57,593 bases of DNA from Bog-473 sp964457065 (GCA_964457065.1 CAYWDQ010000006.1:1-57593), one strand, 5' to 3'; shown: positions 30,188-39,973, counted from the stretch's first letter. The notes: a model not told the origin generated them from the sequence alone. Numbers and translations: made by a program.

Positions 30188-32287
30188 GTGATGGAGGACG
30201 AGGAGCCGGAGGAGTACCTCGACGAGCTCGACGTCTTCGGCCCCCCGGGAGGGTCCGCCGAGGACGCCCGCCAGGCCGGCGACGACGGCGTCGCGGGCCT
30301 CGACAAGATCACGGCCCAGATGCCGGGGGGCGAGCACCGGCCCGAGCAGCAGGAGATGTGCCGGGCCGTGGCCGAGGCCCTGGTCACGGGCACGCACCTC
30401 GTCGTCCAGGCCGGCACGGGGACGGGCAAGTCGCTGGCCTACCTGATCCCCGCCGCGCTCAGCGGCAAGAAGGTGGTCGTCGCCACGGCCACCAAGGCGC
30501 TCCAGGACCAGCTGGCCGAGAAGGACCTGCCCCTGATGGAGTCGGGTCTCGGGCTCCCGGTCCCGCTGGAGTACGCGGTGCTCAAGGGCCGCAGCAACTA
30601 CATCTGCCGCCAGCGGGTGGCCGAGGTGGGCTCGGGAGGGATTCAGCCCGAGCTCGGCGACGCGGCGGACCCGCCCGCCGACGAGCGCGAGGCGGAGCGC
30701 GCCGAGGCCGAGGAGCGTGGCGCGCCGGCGCCCGAGGGCCTCGTCGAGGAGGTGCGCACGCTGGTGGCCTGGTCCCAGACGTCGGCGTCGGGCGATCGGG
30801 GCGACCTGAGCTTCGAGCCGTCCGACCGGGCCTGGAACATGGTGAGCGTCGGCCCCCGGGAGTGCCCGGGACGGTTCAACTGCCCGTCGGGCGAGCGCTG
30901 CTTCGCCGAGGCGGCCCGCGACCGGGCGGCCGGGGCGGACGTGGTGGTCGTGAACACCCATCTCTACGGCGCCCACCTGGCCAGCGGCGGTGTGGTCCTG
31001 CCCGAGCACGACGCGGTGGTCTTCGACGAGGCCCACGAGCTCGAGGAGGTCATGACGTCGAGCCTCGGCGTCGAGCTCACCCCGGGCCGTTTCCGCGCCC
31101 TGGTGACCGCCGCCCGCCCGCTGGTCGAGGCGCGCGACGCGGAGCTCCTCGACTCCCTCGGCTCGCTGGGCGACCAGCTCGGCGCGCTCCTCGTCGATCG
31201 CGTCGGGACGCGGGTCCTCCACGACGGCGCCCGCCCGCCGGTGGACGACCGCGAGCTGGCCGAGCTGCTCGTGCGCGCCGGCGAGGTGGCGCGCCGGGTC
31301 ACCGACGCGCTGCGCCGCGGGGGCGCGCAGCGGACGCTGCTGTCCGACGGGGGCGACGCGGCCGACCCCGACCGGGCCAGCCGCAAGACCCGCGCCCAGT
31401 CGGCTGCCGCCAACCTGACCGAGGACCTGCACCGGCTGGTGGGGCGCGGTGACGGCGAGGTGGCCTGGGTCGACGGCACCCGGCGCAACGTCCGGCTCCG
31501 GCTCTCCCCCATTGACGTCGGGCCGGCGCTGGCGGGGATGCTCTGGGGCGCGGTGACGGCCGTGCTCACGAGCGCCACCATCCCGCCGCGCATCGTGGAG
31601 CGGGTCGGGCTCGACGGCTTCTCCACCGAGGAGCTCAACGTGGGCAGCCCCTTCGACTACCGCTCCCACGCGCTGCTCTACGTGGCGCGCCAGCTGCCCG
31701 ACCGCCGCGCGCCGGGAGCCGAGGAGGCACTGCACGAGGAGCTGGCCCAGCTGATCGAGGCGGCCGGCGGGCGCACCCTCGCCCTCTTCACCAGCCGGCG
31801 CGCCACGGAGGCGGCGGCGGACGCGTTGGCGCCCGAGCTGCCCTACACCCTCCTCCGGCAGGGCGACCTCCCCAAGGGCCGGCTGCTCGAGGAGTTCGCG
31901 CGCGACGAGACCTCCTGCCTCTTCGCCACGCTCGGCTTCTGGCAGGGGGTCGACATCCCCGGCCGCGCCCTGTCGCTCGTGACCATCGACCGCCTCCCCT
32001 TCCCCCGCCCCGACGACCCGCTGCTCCAGGCGCGCCGCGACCGCGCCGGCGGGCGCGCCTTCCAGCTGGTCGACCTGCCGCGGGCGGCCACGCTGCTGGC
32101 GCAGGGCGCGGGCCGCCTCATCCGCAACGCGAACGACCGCGGCGTGGTCGCCGTCCTCGACCCCCGGCTCGCCACGTCGTCGTACCGCGGCGTCCTGCTC
32201 TCCACGCTGCCCCCCATGCGGCGCTCGGTGGACCGCTCGGAGGTGGAGTCGTTCCTGCGGCGCGCGCTCGAGGACGGCGCCGCGTAG
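30188..32287 (+). CDS. dinG: DinG-family ATP-dependent helicase
   Basis: 699 residues, superfamily 2 XPD-like. Walker A GTGTGKSLAYLIPAAL, DEAH-type motif VVFDEAHELEEVM, and four Cys consistent with an iron-sulfur cluster (YICRQRV, ECPGRFNCPSGERCF). C-terminal motifs LATLGFWQGVDIPG-like and QGAGRLIRN complete the core. It unwinds DNA, probably R-loops or damage-associated structures. Start ATG (or GTG) at about 30188. Confidence 0.93.
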   Translation: MMEDEEPEEYLDELDVFGPPGGSAEDARQAGDDGVAGLDKITAQMPGGEHRPEQQEMCRAVAEALVTGTHLVVQAGTGTGKSLAYLIPAALSGKKVVVATATKALQDQLAEKDLPLMESGLGLPVPLEYAVLKGRSNYICRQRVAEVGSGGIQPELGDAADPPADEREAERAEAEERGAPAPEGLVEEVRTLVAWSQTSASGDRGDLSFEPSDRAWNMVSVGPRECPGRFNCPSGERCFAEAARDRAAGADVVVVNTHLYGAHLASGGVVLPEHDAVVFDEAHELEEVMTSSLGVELTPGRFRALVTAARPLVEARDAELLDSLGSLGDQLGALLVDRVGTRVLHDGARPPVDDRELAELLVRAGEVARRVTDALRRGGAQRTLLSDGGDAADPDRASRKTRAQSAAANLTEDLHRLVGRGDGEVAWVDGTRRNVRLRLSPIDVGPALAGMLWGAVTAVLTSATIPPRIVERVGLDGFSTEELNVGSPFDYRSHALLYVARQLPDRRAPGAEEALHEELAQLIEAAGGRTLALFTSRRATEAAADALAPELPYTLLRQGDLPKGRLLEEFARDETSCLFATLGFWQGVDIPGRALSLVTIDRLPFPRPDDPLLQARRDRAGGRAFQLVDLPRAATLLAQGAGRLIRNANDRGVVAVLDPRLATSSYRGVLLSTLPPMRRSVDRSEVESFLRRALEDGAA

Positions 32288-32290
32288 GCG

Positions 32291-32689
32291 CTACTCGGCG
32301 AAGTCGAAGATCAGGGTGCCCCGCGCGTCGACGGTGCCCTCGGTCGCCACCCGCATGACCCAGCGGCCGGCCACGCGGCGCAACTGCTCGCGGTCGAGGG
32401 CGTAGGCGCGCGCGTTCGGGCGCGCGTCGCAGACGAGCAGCCCGGCCTCGGTGAGGAGACGCAGGTGCCGTGAGACGCCCTGCCACGGGATGTCGAAGCG
32501 CCGCGCGATGTCGTGCGAGCTCATCGGACCGTCGTGGTCGTGCAGCACGGCGAGGATGCCGCGCCGGGTCTCGTTGCCCAGCGCCCTGAAGACCCGGTCG
32601 AGCGTGGCGGCGTCGGCCACGTCGCGCAGCGTGGGCGGGTCGGGTCGGCCCGCCGGGAAGGCGGGGGCGCGGCGCCGGGCGGCGGGCAT
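32291..32689 (-). CDS. ArsR-like winged-helix regulator
   Basis: 132 residues. ALGNETRRGILAVLHDHDGP and HDIARRFDIPWQGVSRHLRL, then LTEAGLLVCDARPNARAYAL, form an ArsR/SmtB-type winged helix. No metal-binding Cys cluster is seen, so the signal is unknown. It converges on dinG with three bases between the stops. Confidence 0.85.
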   Translation of the reverse strand: MPAARRRAPAFPAGRPDPPTLRDVADAATLDRVFRALGNETRRGILAVLHDHDGPMSSHDIARRFDIPWQGVSRHLRLLTEAGLLVCDARPNARAYALDREQLRRVAGRWVMRVATEGTVDARGTLIFDFAE

Positions 32690-32734
32690 CCCAAAACACT
32701 AAACGGTGGTGCTTAGAGTCGCCCGGGGCGCGGG

Positions 32735-33688
32735 TCAGTAGCCGAGGCGGTCGAGCATCTCGGCGCGGTTCTGCCAGCGGCGCTCGACCTTCACGTGAAG
32801 GTCGAGATAGGTGCCCTCGGGCAGCTCCTCGCGCACCGCGATGCCGACCGCCTTGAGGACCTCACCCCCCTTGCCGATGACGATGGCCTTCTGGGAGTCG
32901 CGCTCGACGATGATCTCGACGCGGATGTGCGGCCACTCCCACTCGGTCACCCGGCAGGTGATGGCGTGCGGCAGCTCGTCGCGGGTCTTGGCCAGCAGCT
33001 GCTCGCGCACGAGCTCGGCCACCCAGAGCGCCTCGGGCGTGTCGGTGACGATGTCGGGCGGGAAGAAGGGCGGTCCCTCGGCGAGCCGGGCGACGACATG
33101 GTCGGTCAGCGCCTCGACGCCGCGGCCGGTGCGCGCCGACACCGGGAAGTACTCCACGTCGGGGAGGTCGCCCAGCGCGTCGACGGCCGCCTTGGCCTCG
33201 GTCAGGCGCTCCAGGACCTGGGCACTGTTCGCCCGGTCCACCTTGTTGACCACGACCACCAGGCTCGGCACCGGGTCGGCGCCGTCACCCTCGTCGTCAC
33301 CCTCGTCGTCGTCCTCCTCATCGCCACCCGCCGCCGCACCGGCACGCTGCACCGAGCGCGCCGCGCGCTCGAGCACCGTCCGGTCCCCCGGGCCGATCTT
33401 CGCGGTGGCGTCGACCACCGCCAGGATCACGTCGACGTCGTTCAGCGCGTCCGTCGCCGTCTCGTTCAGCCGGTTCCCGAGCGCGGTCTTGGGCCGGTGG
33501 ATCCCCGGCGTGTCGACGAAGACCACCTGCGCGTCGGCCCCGGTGTCGTGGAGCACGCCGAGGATGCGGTGGCGCGTCGTGTTCGGCCGCGACGACGTGA
33601 TCGCCACCTTCGTCCCCACCATCTGGTTCACCAAGGTGGACTTGCCCACGTTGGGACGGCCGACCACCGCCACGAAGCCCGAGCGCAT
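32735..33688 (-). CDS. era: GTPase Era
   Basis: 317 residues from ATG 33688. G1 GRPNVGKSTLVNQ, G3 VFVDTPGIHRPK, G4 VVNKVDRAN, then the C-terminal KH domain (RDSQKAIVIGKGGEVLKAVG) that binds the 3' end of 16S rRNA. An unusual acidic insertion (GGDEEDDDEGDDEGDGADP) lies between G3 and G4. Era assists 30S maturation, matching its neighbours ybeY and rsmE. Last gene of the run, five bases after the CNNM gene. Confidence 0.95.
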   Translation of the reverse strand: MRSGFVAVVGRPNVGKSTLVNQMVGTKVAITSSRPNTTRHRILGVLHDTGADAQVVFVDTPGIHRPKTALGNRLNETATDALNDVDVILAVVDATAKIGPGDRTVLERAARSVQRAGAAAGGDEEDDDEGDDEGDGADPVPSLVVVVNKVDRANSAQVLERLTEAKAAVDALGDLPDVEYFPVSARTGRGVEALTDHVVARLAEGPPFFPPDIVTDTPEALWVAELVREQLLAKTRDELPHAITCRVTEWEWPHIRVEIIVERDSQKAIVIGKGGEVLKAVGIAVREELPEGTYLDLHVKVERRWQNRAEMLDRLGY

Positions 33689-33693
33689 CAGGC

Positions 33694-35058
33694 TCAGTTC
33701 CCGTTGTGGTTGGCGCCACCCCGCCGCTCGCCGTCGCCACCGGCGTCGTCGGTGCCGGCGTGGGCGCCCGTCGCCTCGATGCGGACCCGGCCGATGCGCC
33801 GCCCGCGCACGTCCAACGCGGTCAGGCGGAAGCCGTCCACCTCGACGGAGTCGCCGGCATCGGGCACCCGCCCGACCAGGTCGAGCATGAGGCCGCCCAC
33901 GGTGTCCCACGTGCCGCGCGGCAGCTCGGCGCCCAGCAGATCGTCAGCGTCGTCCACCGAATAGAGCGCGCTGACGAGCACGGAGCCGTCGTCGAGGCGC
34001 TCCACGGTGGGCTCCTCCACGTCGAACTCGTCGACGATGTCGCCCACCAGCTCCTCGAGGAGGTCCTCGAGCGTGATCAGCCCCGCCGTGCCGCCGTACT
34101 CGTCGACGACGATGGCCATGTGGTACTTCTGCTCCTGCATCTCGCGCAGGAGGTCCGAGACCTCTTTGGACTCGGGGATGAACTTGGCCGGCCGCACGCT
34201 GTCACGGACCATCTGCGCCGCCTTGCCGACCCGCTCGGCGCGCACCAGGTCCTTGGTGTACGCGATGCCGATGATGTCGTCGATCCCCTCGCCCTCGACG
34301 GGGATGCGGCTGTACCCGGCGGCCAGCGCGGACTCGAGCGCATCGCGCACCGTCACGTCCGACTCGACGGTCACCATGTCGGGGCGCGGCGTCATCACCT
34401 CGCGTGCCACGGTGTCGCCGAAGTCGATGATGGAGTGGATGAACGACCGCTCGTCGTGCTCGATCACGTTCTCCTCGTGTGCCACGTCGGCCATGGCCTT
34501 GAGCTCGGAGTCGGTGATGTAGGAGTGGCGCGTCCCACCCTGGTCGTCACCGGTGGCGCCGATGATCCGGTTGGCCAGCCCGATGAGGAGGGCCGAGAGC
34601 CACCGGATCGGGGGGAAGCGGATGAGGGCGCTGACGATCGGCGCGCTGAGCAGCGCGGCCCGCTCGGAGTTCTGCACCGCCCAGTTCTTCGGCACCGCCT
34701 CGAAGAAGACGAAGATGACGACGATCTCGAACACGATGCCGAGGAGCACGCCGAGGCCGCCGAAGAGGTGCTCGGCGACGATGCCGACCAGGGTGGCGGA
34801 GACCAACTGGCAGATCAGGACGAGCAACAGGATCGGGTTGAGGAAGTTGGCCGGGTTGTCGACCAGGCGGGCCAGCTGCCGCGCCCCGCGCTTGTGCTCG
34901 TCGACCAGGGACTTGGCCTTGATCCGGTTCATCCGGACCAGGCTCGTCTCGGCCATGGCCAGCACGCCCGACCCGGCCAGCAGCACCACGATCACCACGA
35001 TCAGGATCACGTCCTGGGCATGGAATCCCGATGCGGCCAGCAGGGTCCCCATCCTCAC
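33694..35058 (-). CDS. CNNM/CorC-type membrane protein (hemolysin family)
   Basis: 454 residues. N-terminal CNNM (DUF21) domain with about four membrane helices (VILIVVIVVLLAGSGVLAMA, VLLGIVFEIVVIFVFFEAVP). Then a CBS pair (about residues 215-340, including MTPRPDMVTVESDVTVRDAL) and a CorC/HlyC domain (DDGSVLVSALYSVDDADDLL). Such proteins are linked to Mg2+ or Co2+ transport. It sits between ybeY and era, a widespread order; its start overlaps the ybeY stop. Confidence 0.93.
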   Translation of the reverse strand: MRMGTLLAASGFHAQDVILIVVIVVLLAGSGVLAMAETSLVRMNRIKAKSLVDEHKRGARQLARLVDNPANFLNPILLLVLICQLVSATLVGIVAEHLFGGLGVLLGIVFEIVVIFVFFEAVPKNWAVQNSERAALLSAPIVSALIRFPPIRWLSALLIGLANRIIGATGDDQGGTRHSYITDSELKAMADVAHEENVIEHDERSFIHSIIDFGDTVAREVMTPRPDMVTVESDVTVRDALESALAAGYSRIPVEGEGIDDIIGIAYTKDLVRAERVGKAAQMVRDSVRPAKFIPESKEVSDLLREMQEQKYHMAIVVDEYGGTAGLITLEDLLEELVGDIVDEFDVEEPTVERLDDGSVLVSALYSVDDADDLLGAELPRGTWDTVGGLMLDLVGRVPDAGDSVEVDGFRLTALDVRGRRIGRVRIEATGAHAGTDDAGGDGERRGGANHNGN

Positions 35059-35564
35059 GCCCCGTGGCCCACCCGGTAGAAGCGTTTGAGCAGCTGCTGT
35101 TCGAGGGCCTCCATCCGCTCCGCCTCGGCGTCGTTCTCGTGGTCCATGCCGAGGAGGTGCAACAGCCCATGGACGACGAGCAGCGCCACCTCGTCCTCGA
35201 AGGGCACCTCGTGCTCCTCGGCGTTGCGGGCCGCCACCACGGGGCAGATGACGACGTCGCCGAGCAGCATCAGCGCGCCCTGCTCGGACGAGGTCCCCGG
35301 CCCGGTCCCGCCGAAGTCGGGCGAGCGGCCGGTCGGGCCCGGCTCGTCCTCGATGGGGAACGACAGCACGTCGGTCGGGCCGCTCTTGCCGAGGAACTGC
35401 TCGTTCAGCGCCGCGATGGCGTCCTCGTCGACGAAGAGCAGCGACACCTCGGTCTCCCCCTTGACCCCCCGTGCCACCAGCACCTGGCGCGCCAAGTCGG
35501 CCCAGCGGGTCACGTCCATCGGATGAGCCTGCTGCTCATCGGCGGCGAACACGTCGATCGTCAC
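35055..35564 (-). CDS. ybeY: Endoribonuclease YbeY
   Basis: 169 residues. VVHGLLHLLGMDHENDAEAE contains the HxxxHxxxxxH zinc site. PTDVLSFPIEDEPG is the other family signature. YbeY takes part in 16S rRNA 3' end maturation and ribosome quality control. It overlaps phoH upstream and the CNNM gene downstream by four bases each, a tight operon. Confidence 0.95.
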   Translation of the reverse strand: MTIDVFAADEQQAHPMDVTRWADLARQVLVARGVKGETEVSLLFVDEDAIAALNEQFLGKSGPTDVLSFPIEDEPGPTGRSPDFGGTGPGTSSEQGALMLLGDVVICPVVAARNAEEHEVPFEDEVALLVVHGLLHLLGMDHENDAEAERMEALEQQLLKRFYRVGHGA

Positions 35565-36526
35565 TGCGTGGTTCCCGCCCGCCCTTCTGCCACGTCGTAG
35601 GCGTCGACGATGTCGGCCACGATCTTGTGGCGGACCACGTCACGGCGGGTGAGGTGGACGAACGCGATGTCGTCGATCCCGCCAAGCACGGGCTCGAGCC
35701 CCACCAGCCCCGAGCGGCCGCCCGGCACGTCGATCTGGGTCACGTCACCGGTCACCACGCACTTGGAGCCGAAGCCGATGCGGGTCAGGAACATCTTCAT
35801 CTGCTCGGGCGTCGTGTTCTGCGCCTCGTCGAGGATGATGAAGGAGCTGTTGAGCGTCCGGCCCCGCATGAAGGCGAGCGGCGCGACCTCTATGGTCCCC
35901 CGGTCGAGGAGGCGCTGCGCGCCCTCGGGCTCGAGCAGGTCGTAGAGCGCGTCGTAGAGCGGGCGCAGGTACGGGTCGACCTTGGCCATCAGGTCGCCGG
36001 GCAGGAAGCCGAGCCTCTCACCTGCCTCGACCGCGGGCCGGGTCAGGATGATGCGCGCCACCTGCCGGGACTGCAGGGCGTGCACCGCCTGGGCCACGGC
36101 CAGGTACGACTTGCCCGTGCCGGCGGGGCCGATCCCGAAGGTGATGATGTTCTGCGAGATGGCGTCGACGTAGCGCTTCTGCCCGGCGGTGTTGGGACGC
36201 ACCGTCTTGCCGCCGGCGGCCCGCACCACCTCGGAGCGCAACACCTCGCTGGGGCGGATGTCCTCGCGGACCATGTCGATCGTGCGGGCGAGCGTCGACG
36301 AGTCGAGGTCCCGCCCGGACTGGGCCATGAGGATGAGCTCGTCGAAGAGCCGCACCACGACCTCCGCCGCGGGGCCCTCGACCGAGATCCGGTTCCCCTG
36401 CACCACGATCTGGTCGTCGGGGAAGGCCTGTTCGATCTGGCGGAGGTGCTCGTCGCGGGTGCCGAGCAGCCCGGCCATCAGGTGGTTGCCGGGGACGAAG
36501 CACTCGGCGCGCAGGGTCGTGGTCAT
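35561..36526 (-). CDS. PhoH-family ATPase
   Basis: 321 residues from ATG 36526 (MTTTLRAECFVPG); an ATG at 36547 would overlap the HIT gene. Walker A FGIGPAGTGKSYLAVAQAV, Walker B FIILDEAQNTTPEQMKMFLT, and CVVTGDVTQIDVPGGRSGL are typical. PhoH-like proteins are RNA-associated ATPases, nearly always next to ybeY as here. Confidence 0.93.
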   Translation of the reverse strand: MTTTLRAECFVPGNHLMAGLLGTRDEHLRQIEQAFPDDQIVVQGNRISVEGPAAEVVVRLFDELILMAQSGRDLDSSTLARTIDMVREDIRPSEVLRSEVVRAAGGKTVRPNTAGQKRYVDAISQNIITFGIGPAGTGKSYLAVAQAVHALQSRQVARIILTRPAVEAGERLGFLPGDLMAKVDPYLRPLYDALYDLLEPEGAQRLLDRGTIEVAPLAFMRGRTLNSSFIILDEAQNTTPEQMKMFLTRIGFGSKCVVTGDVTQIDVPGGRSGLVGLEPVLGGIDDIAFVHLTRRDVVRHKIVADIVDAYDVAEGRAGTTQ

Positions 36527-36533
36527 GAGGCGG

Positions 36534-36890
36534 TCATGTGCTGGCAAAGTGTCCTTTCAGCGGTTCGCCCCCGAGCACGTGCAGGTGCAGGTGCGGGACC
36601 GAGTTCATGGCGTCCGGCCCGACGTTGAAGATGAGCCGGTAGCCGCGGTCCGGTCCGGCCACACCGGCCGCCTCCGCCACGGCCCGGGCCGTCACGAGCA
36701 TGTCGGCCAGCACGGGGCCGTCCTCTGCGGTCACGGCCGCGGCATCCTCGATGTGACGGCGCGGCACCACGAGCACGTGGAGGGGCGCCGCCGGGTTGAT
36801 GTCCTCGAAGGCGACGGTGGTCTCCGTCTCGTGCACCCTGTCGGAGGGGATGTCGCCCGCCACGATGCGGCAGAAGAGGCAGTCGGTCAT
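36534..36890 (-). CDS. HIT-family (Hint-type) nucleotide-binding protein
   Basis: 118 residues. CLFCRIVAGDIPSDRVHETE at the N-terminus has a CxxC pair, and HLHLHVLGGEPL is the histidine triad. Such proteins hydrolyse adenosine phosphoramidates or related nucleotides. Upstream of phoH by seven bases. Confidence 0.92.
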   Translation of the reverse strand: MTDCLFCRIVAGDIPSDRVHETETTVAFEDINPAAPLHVLVVPRRHIEDAAAVTAEDGPVLADMLVTARAVAEAAGVAGPDRGYRLIFNVGPDAMNSVPHLHLHVLGGEPLKGHFAST

Positions 36891-36986
36891 GACCGGGGGT
36901 CGCCGTCCTTCTCCTGCGGACCGATCACGCGCCCGAACTTACCGGCCGCCGGGGCGTCCTCGTGACCATGCCCGGCCGTCACCTCG

Positions 36987-37808
36987 TCACCCGGGCACCG
37001 GGCCGGGACCCGGTGATCCGTCCGCCGCCGCCACGGTGCCCGTACGCAGGGAGGCCAGGAGCGCCCCCGCGGTGACGGCGGCCGTCTCGGCCCGCAGCAC
37101 GCTCAGGCCGAACCCGACCGTGGGCAGCCCGGAGGCCAGCTCGCCCGAGCTCCAGCCACCCTCGGGGCCCACGGCCACCACGCGCTGGGACACGGTCGGT
37201 CGGTCGCCGCTCAGCTGGGCCAGCACGACCTCGCCGGGGCCGCCGAGGTCACCGAGGTCTGCGAAGGGCACGGTGTCGGAGACCTCGGGCAGCCAGACGC
37301 GCCGGCACTGGGCCGACGCCTCGCGCGCCACCCGGCGCAGCCGCTCCACCGTCGCCTTCCCGCGCGTGCCGGTCCAGCGCACCACGCTGCGCTCGCTGAG
37401 CAGCGGCACGATGCGGTCGATGCCCAGCTCGGTCAGCTTCTGCACCACCCATTCGGGGCGCTCCCCCTTGACGGGCGCGAAGGCCACCGTGAGGGACGGC
37501 TCGGCCCGGGGTTCGAACTGCACGGTCCCGTCGCCCCCGGCGTCGGTCCCCGACGAGAGCGGCTCGAGGTCGGGCTCGCCGCGCCAGGTGGTGCGGGCCC
37601 ACCGGCCGAGCCCGTCGGCCGCGATGACCTCCTCGCCCGGGCGCAGGCGCAGCACCCGCCCGAGGTGGTGCACGTCCTCCTCGTCGAGGGTGGGGTGGGC
37701 GGGATCGGACACGAGGACCTGGGCCGCCGCGGCGGCCCGCACCGCGATGGCGGCGTAGGCGGTCTGGGCGGCGTTAGCCAAAGGCGGAGCGGATGCGCGA
37801 GAAGACAC
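36987..37808 (-). CDS. rsmE: 16S rRNA m3U1498 methyltransferase RsmE
   Basis: Up to 273 residues. HHLGRVLRLRPGEEV in the N-terminal PUA-like domain, and the SPOUT knot motifs VAVGPEGGWSSGEL and LSVLRAETAAVTAGALL that bind SAM. The start is uncertain: ATG 37808 overlaps dnaJ by 35 bases, while TTG 37781 overlaps it by eight. The dnaJ-rsmE order is common in actinomycetes. Confidence 0.9.
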   Translation of the reverse strand: MSSRASAPPLANAAQTAYAAIAVRAAAAAQVLVSDPAHPTLDEEDVHHLGRVLRLRPGEEVIAADGLGRWARTTWRGEPDLEPLSSGTDAGGDGTVQFEPRAEPSLTVAFAPVKGERPEWVVQKLTELGIDRIVPLLSERSVVRWTGTRGKATVERLRRVAREASAQCRRVWLPEVSDTVPFADLGDLGGPGEVVLAQLSGDRPTVSQRVVAVGPEGGWSSGELASGLPTVGFGLSVLRAETAAVTAGALLASLRTGTVAAADGSPGPGPVPG

Positions 37809-38919
37809 CCTCGCCGCCGCCGGTGCCCGGGGGCGAGACGCCCTCGCCCCGCAGGGCGGCGTACTGGCGCAGGAGCTCGTCCTGCTCGGGCGTGAGGTCG
37901 CCAGGCGTCTCGACCAGCACGTGGACGAAGAGGTCGCCCCGACCGCGGCCGTGCAGGTGCGGCACCCCGAGGCCCCGGACCCGCTCCACGTGGCCGTGCT
38001 GGGTGCCCGGCCCGACCGTCAGGTGCTGGGGCCCGTCGAGCGACTCGACGTCGGCCTCGGTGCCGAGGGCGGCCTGGGCCACCCCGACGGCCAGCGTGGT
38101 ATGCAGGTTGTCGCCCTGGCGCTCGAAGCGCGGGTCGGGCGTCACGGAGAGGTGCACGAAGAGCGAGCCGCTCGGGCCGCCCCGCTGGCCGGCCGCGCCG
38201 CGATCGGCCAGCCGCAGGGTCAGGCCGTCCTCGACGCCGGCCGGCACCTCGACGGTGAACGTGCTCTCCTGCATGCGCCGCCCCTCGCCGCGGCAATCGG
38301 CGCACGGGTTCGGGATCATTTCGCCGGTGCCGCTGCAGCGCGCGCAGGCGGCGCTGGTGACCACCTGCCCGAGCAGCGACTGGCGCACGCGCCGCAACTC
38401 GCCGCTGCCCTGGCAGTCGACGCAGGTCGCCGGATCGGTCCCGGGCGCGGTGCCCCGCCCGGCGCAGGTCGCGCACAGGGCCGGCAACCGGACCGAGATC
38501 TCCTTGCGGCAGCCGAAGACGGCCTCGGCGAATTCCAGGTCGAGGCGCACCTCCGCGTCGGCACCGGTCTGGGGCCCCCGGCGGCGGCTGCCGCCCCCGG
38601 CCATCTGCCCGAAGAACGCCTCGAAGATGTCGCCCAGCCCGCCGTCGAAGCCGAAGCCGCCCACGCCGCCGGCCTGCGGGCCGAAGACGCCCTCGGGCCC
38701 CAGGCGGTCGTAGCGGGCCCGGCGGTCGGGGTCGCGCAGGACCTCGTAGGCGACGGTCACCTGCTTGAAGCGGGCCTCGGACTCGGGGTCGCCCTGGTTG
38801 GTGTCGGGATGCAGCTCGCGGGCGCGCGCCCGGTAGGCGCGCTTGATCTCCTCGTCGCTGGCGTCCGGCCGGACGCCCAGCAGCGCGTACAGGTCACCGA
38901 GCCCGTCAGTGACGGCCAT
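37774..38919 (-). CDS. dnaJ: Chaperone DnaJ
   Basis: 381 residues. J domain (ARELHPDTNQGDPESE, with the HPD motif), Gly/Phe-rich linker, four zinc repeats (CATCAGRGT, CVDCQGSGE, CARCSGTGE, CADCRGEGR) and C-terminal substrate-binding domain. It stimulates DnaK. Immediately downstream of hrcA and overlapping it by 14 bases, so it is controlled by the CIRCE element at 39982. Confidence 0.96.
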   Translation of the reverse strand: MAVTDGLGDLYALLGVRPDASDEEIKRAYRARARELHPDTNQGDPESEARFKQVTVAYEVLRDPDRRARYDRLGPEGVFGPQAGGVGGFGFDGGLGDIFEAFFGQMAGGGSRRRGPQTGADAEVRLDLEFAEAVFGCRKEISVRLPALCATCAGRGTAPGTDPATCVDCQGSGELRRVRQSLLGQVVTSAACARCSGTGEMIPNPCADCRGEGRRMQESTFTVEVPAGVEDGLTLRLADRGAAGQRGGPSGSLFVHLSVTPDPRFERQGDNLHTTLAVGVAQAALGTEADVESLDGPQHLTVGPGTQHGHVERVRGLGVPHLHGRGRGDLFVHVLVETPGDLTPEQDELLRQYAALRGEGVSPPGTGGGEGVFSRIRSAFG

Positions 38920-39973
38920 CGTGTCCTCCGCCCAGCCGCTCGCCGAGCCGTTCGCCGACCACGTGGGCCGCCGCCATCGCCCGCGGGTAGTCCATGCGGG
39001 TGGGGCCGAGCAGCCCGACCGCGCCGAGGGCGTGGCCGTCGAGGGACACGGGCGCCACGACGACGGCGCACGACGAGAGCGGCTCGAAGCCGTGCTCGGT
39101 GCCGATGGCGACCGAGAGCCCGCGGTCGAGGACGTCGCGCAGGAGGTTCACCACGACCAGTTGCTGCTCAAGGATGGCGAGCACCGAGCGCACGGTCTCG
39201 ACGGCCTCGAAGGACTCGGCCAGGCGCGGCGAGCCGCCCACGAACACCTGGTCGGACTCCATCGACTCCATGGAGCCGACGGCGGTCCGGGCGGCCGTGA
39301 TGAGCGAGTCGACCTCCTTGGACCCGCTGGCCGGCACGGTCCAGGGCCCCGAGAGGGTCTGCCCCACGAGATCGGCGCACAGCAGCGCGCCCGCCCGCCC
39401 GAGGGCCTCCTCGGAGGTCCCGTCGGCGAGGTCGATGGTCCGCTTCTCGACGGCGCCGTCGGAGAGCACCACGACGAGGAGCGCGTGCTGGGGCGAGAGA
39501 CCGACGAGCTGGACCGAGCGGATGGTGGCGGTCTCGTGGGAGGGCCCGACCACGACGGCGGCATAGGAGGTGAGCTCCGTCAGCAGGCCGGTCGCCCGCT
39601 CGAGGACGGTCTCCATTTCGCCGTGCACCTGGTCGAAGAACTGGGTCACCTGGCGCCGCTGCGTCGGGCCGAGCACGCCCGGCGCGGTCAGGTGGTCCAC
39701 GAAGAAGCGATAGCCCTTGTCGGTCGGGATGCGCCCGGCGCTGGTGTGGGGCTGCACGAGGTAGCCCTCACGCTCGAGCGCCACCATCTCGGAGCGCACG
39801 GTGGCCGGGGACACCTGCACGCCCGGTGCAGTGGCCACGTGGGAGGAGCCGACCGGCTCCGCGGTCCCGATGTACTCGGTGACCACCGCCTCGAGGATGG
39901 CGGCCCGGCGGGCGTTGAGGTCGCGCTCGTCACCGGCATCGGAGGTCGGGGCGGTGTCGGCGTGGAATGTCAT
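38906..39973 (-). CDS. hrcA: Heat-inducible transcription repressor HrcA
   Basis: 355 residues. LNARRAAILEAVVTEYIGTA and VSPATVRSEMVALEREGYLV form the winged helix, then HTSAGRIPTDKGYRFFVDHL and a GAF-like sensing part. The start is ATG 39973 (MTFHADTAP), because the longer frame from 39988 would run through the operator. It represses the hrcA-dnaJ operon under normal temperature. Confidence 0.96.
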   Translation of the reverse strand: MTFHADTAPTSDAGDERDLNARRAAILEAVVTEYIGTAEPVGSSHVATAPGVQVSPATVRSEMVALEREGYLVQPHTSAGRIPTDKGYRFFVDHLTAPGVLGPTQRRQVTQFFDQVHGEMETVLERATGLLTELTSYAAVVVGPSHETATIRSVQLVGLSPQHALLVVVLSDGAVEKRTIDLADGTSEEALGRAGALLCADLVGQTLSGPWTVPASGSKEVDSLITAARTAVGSMESMESDQVFVGGSPRLAESFEAVETVRSVLAILEQQLVVVNLLRDVLDRGLSVAIGTEHGFEPLSSCAVVVAPVSLDGHALGAVGLLGPTRMDYPRAMAAAHVVGERLGERLGGGHDGRH

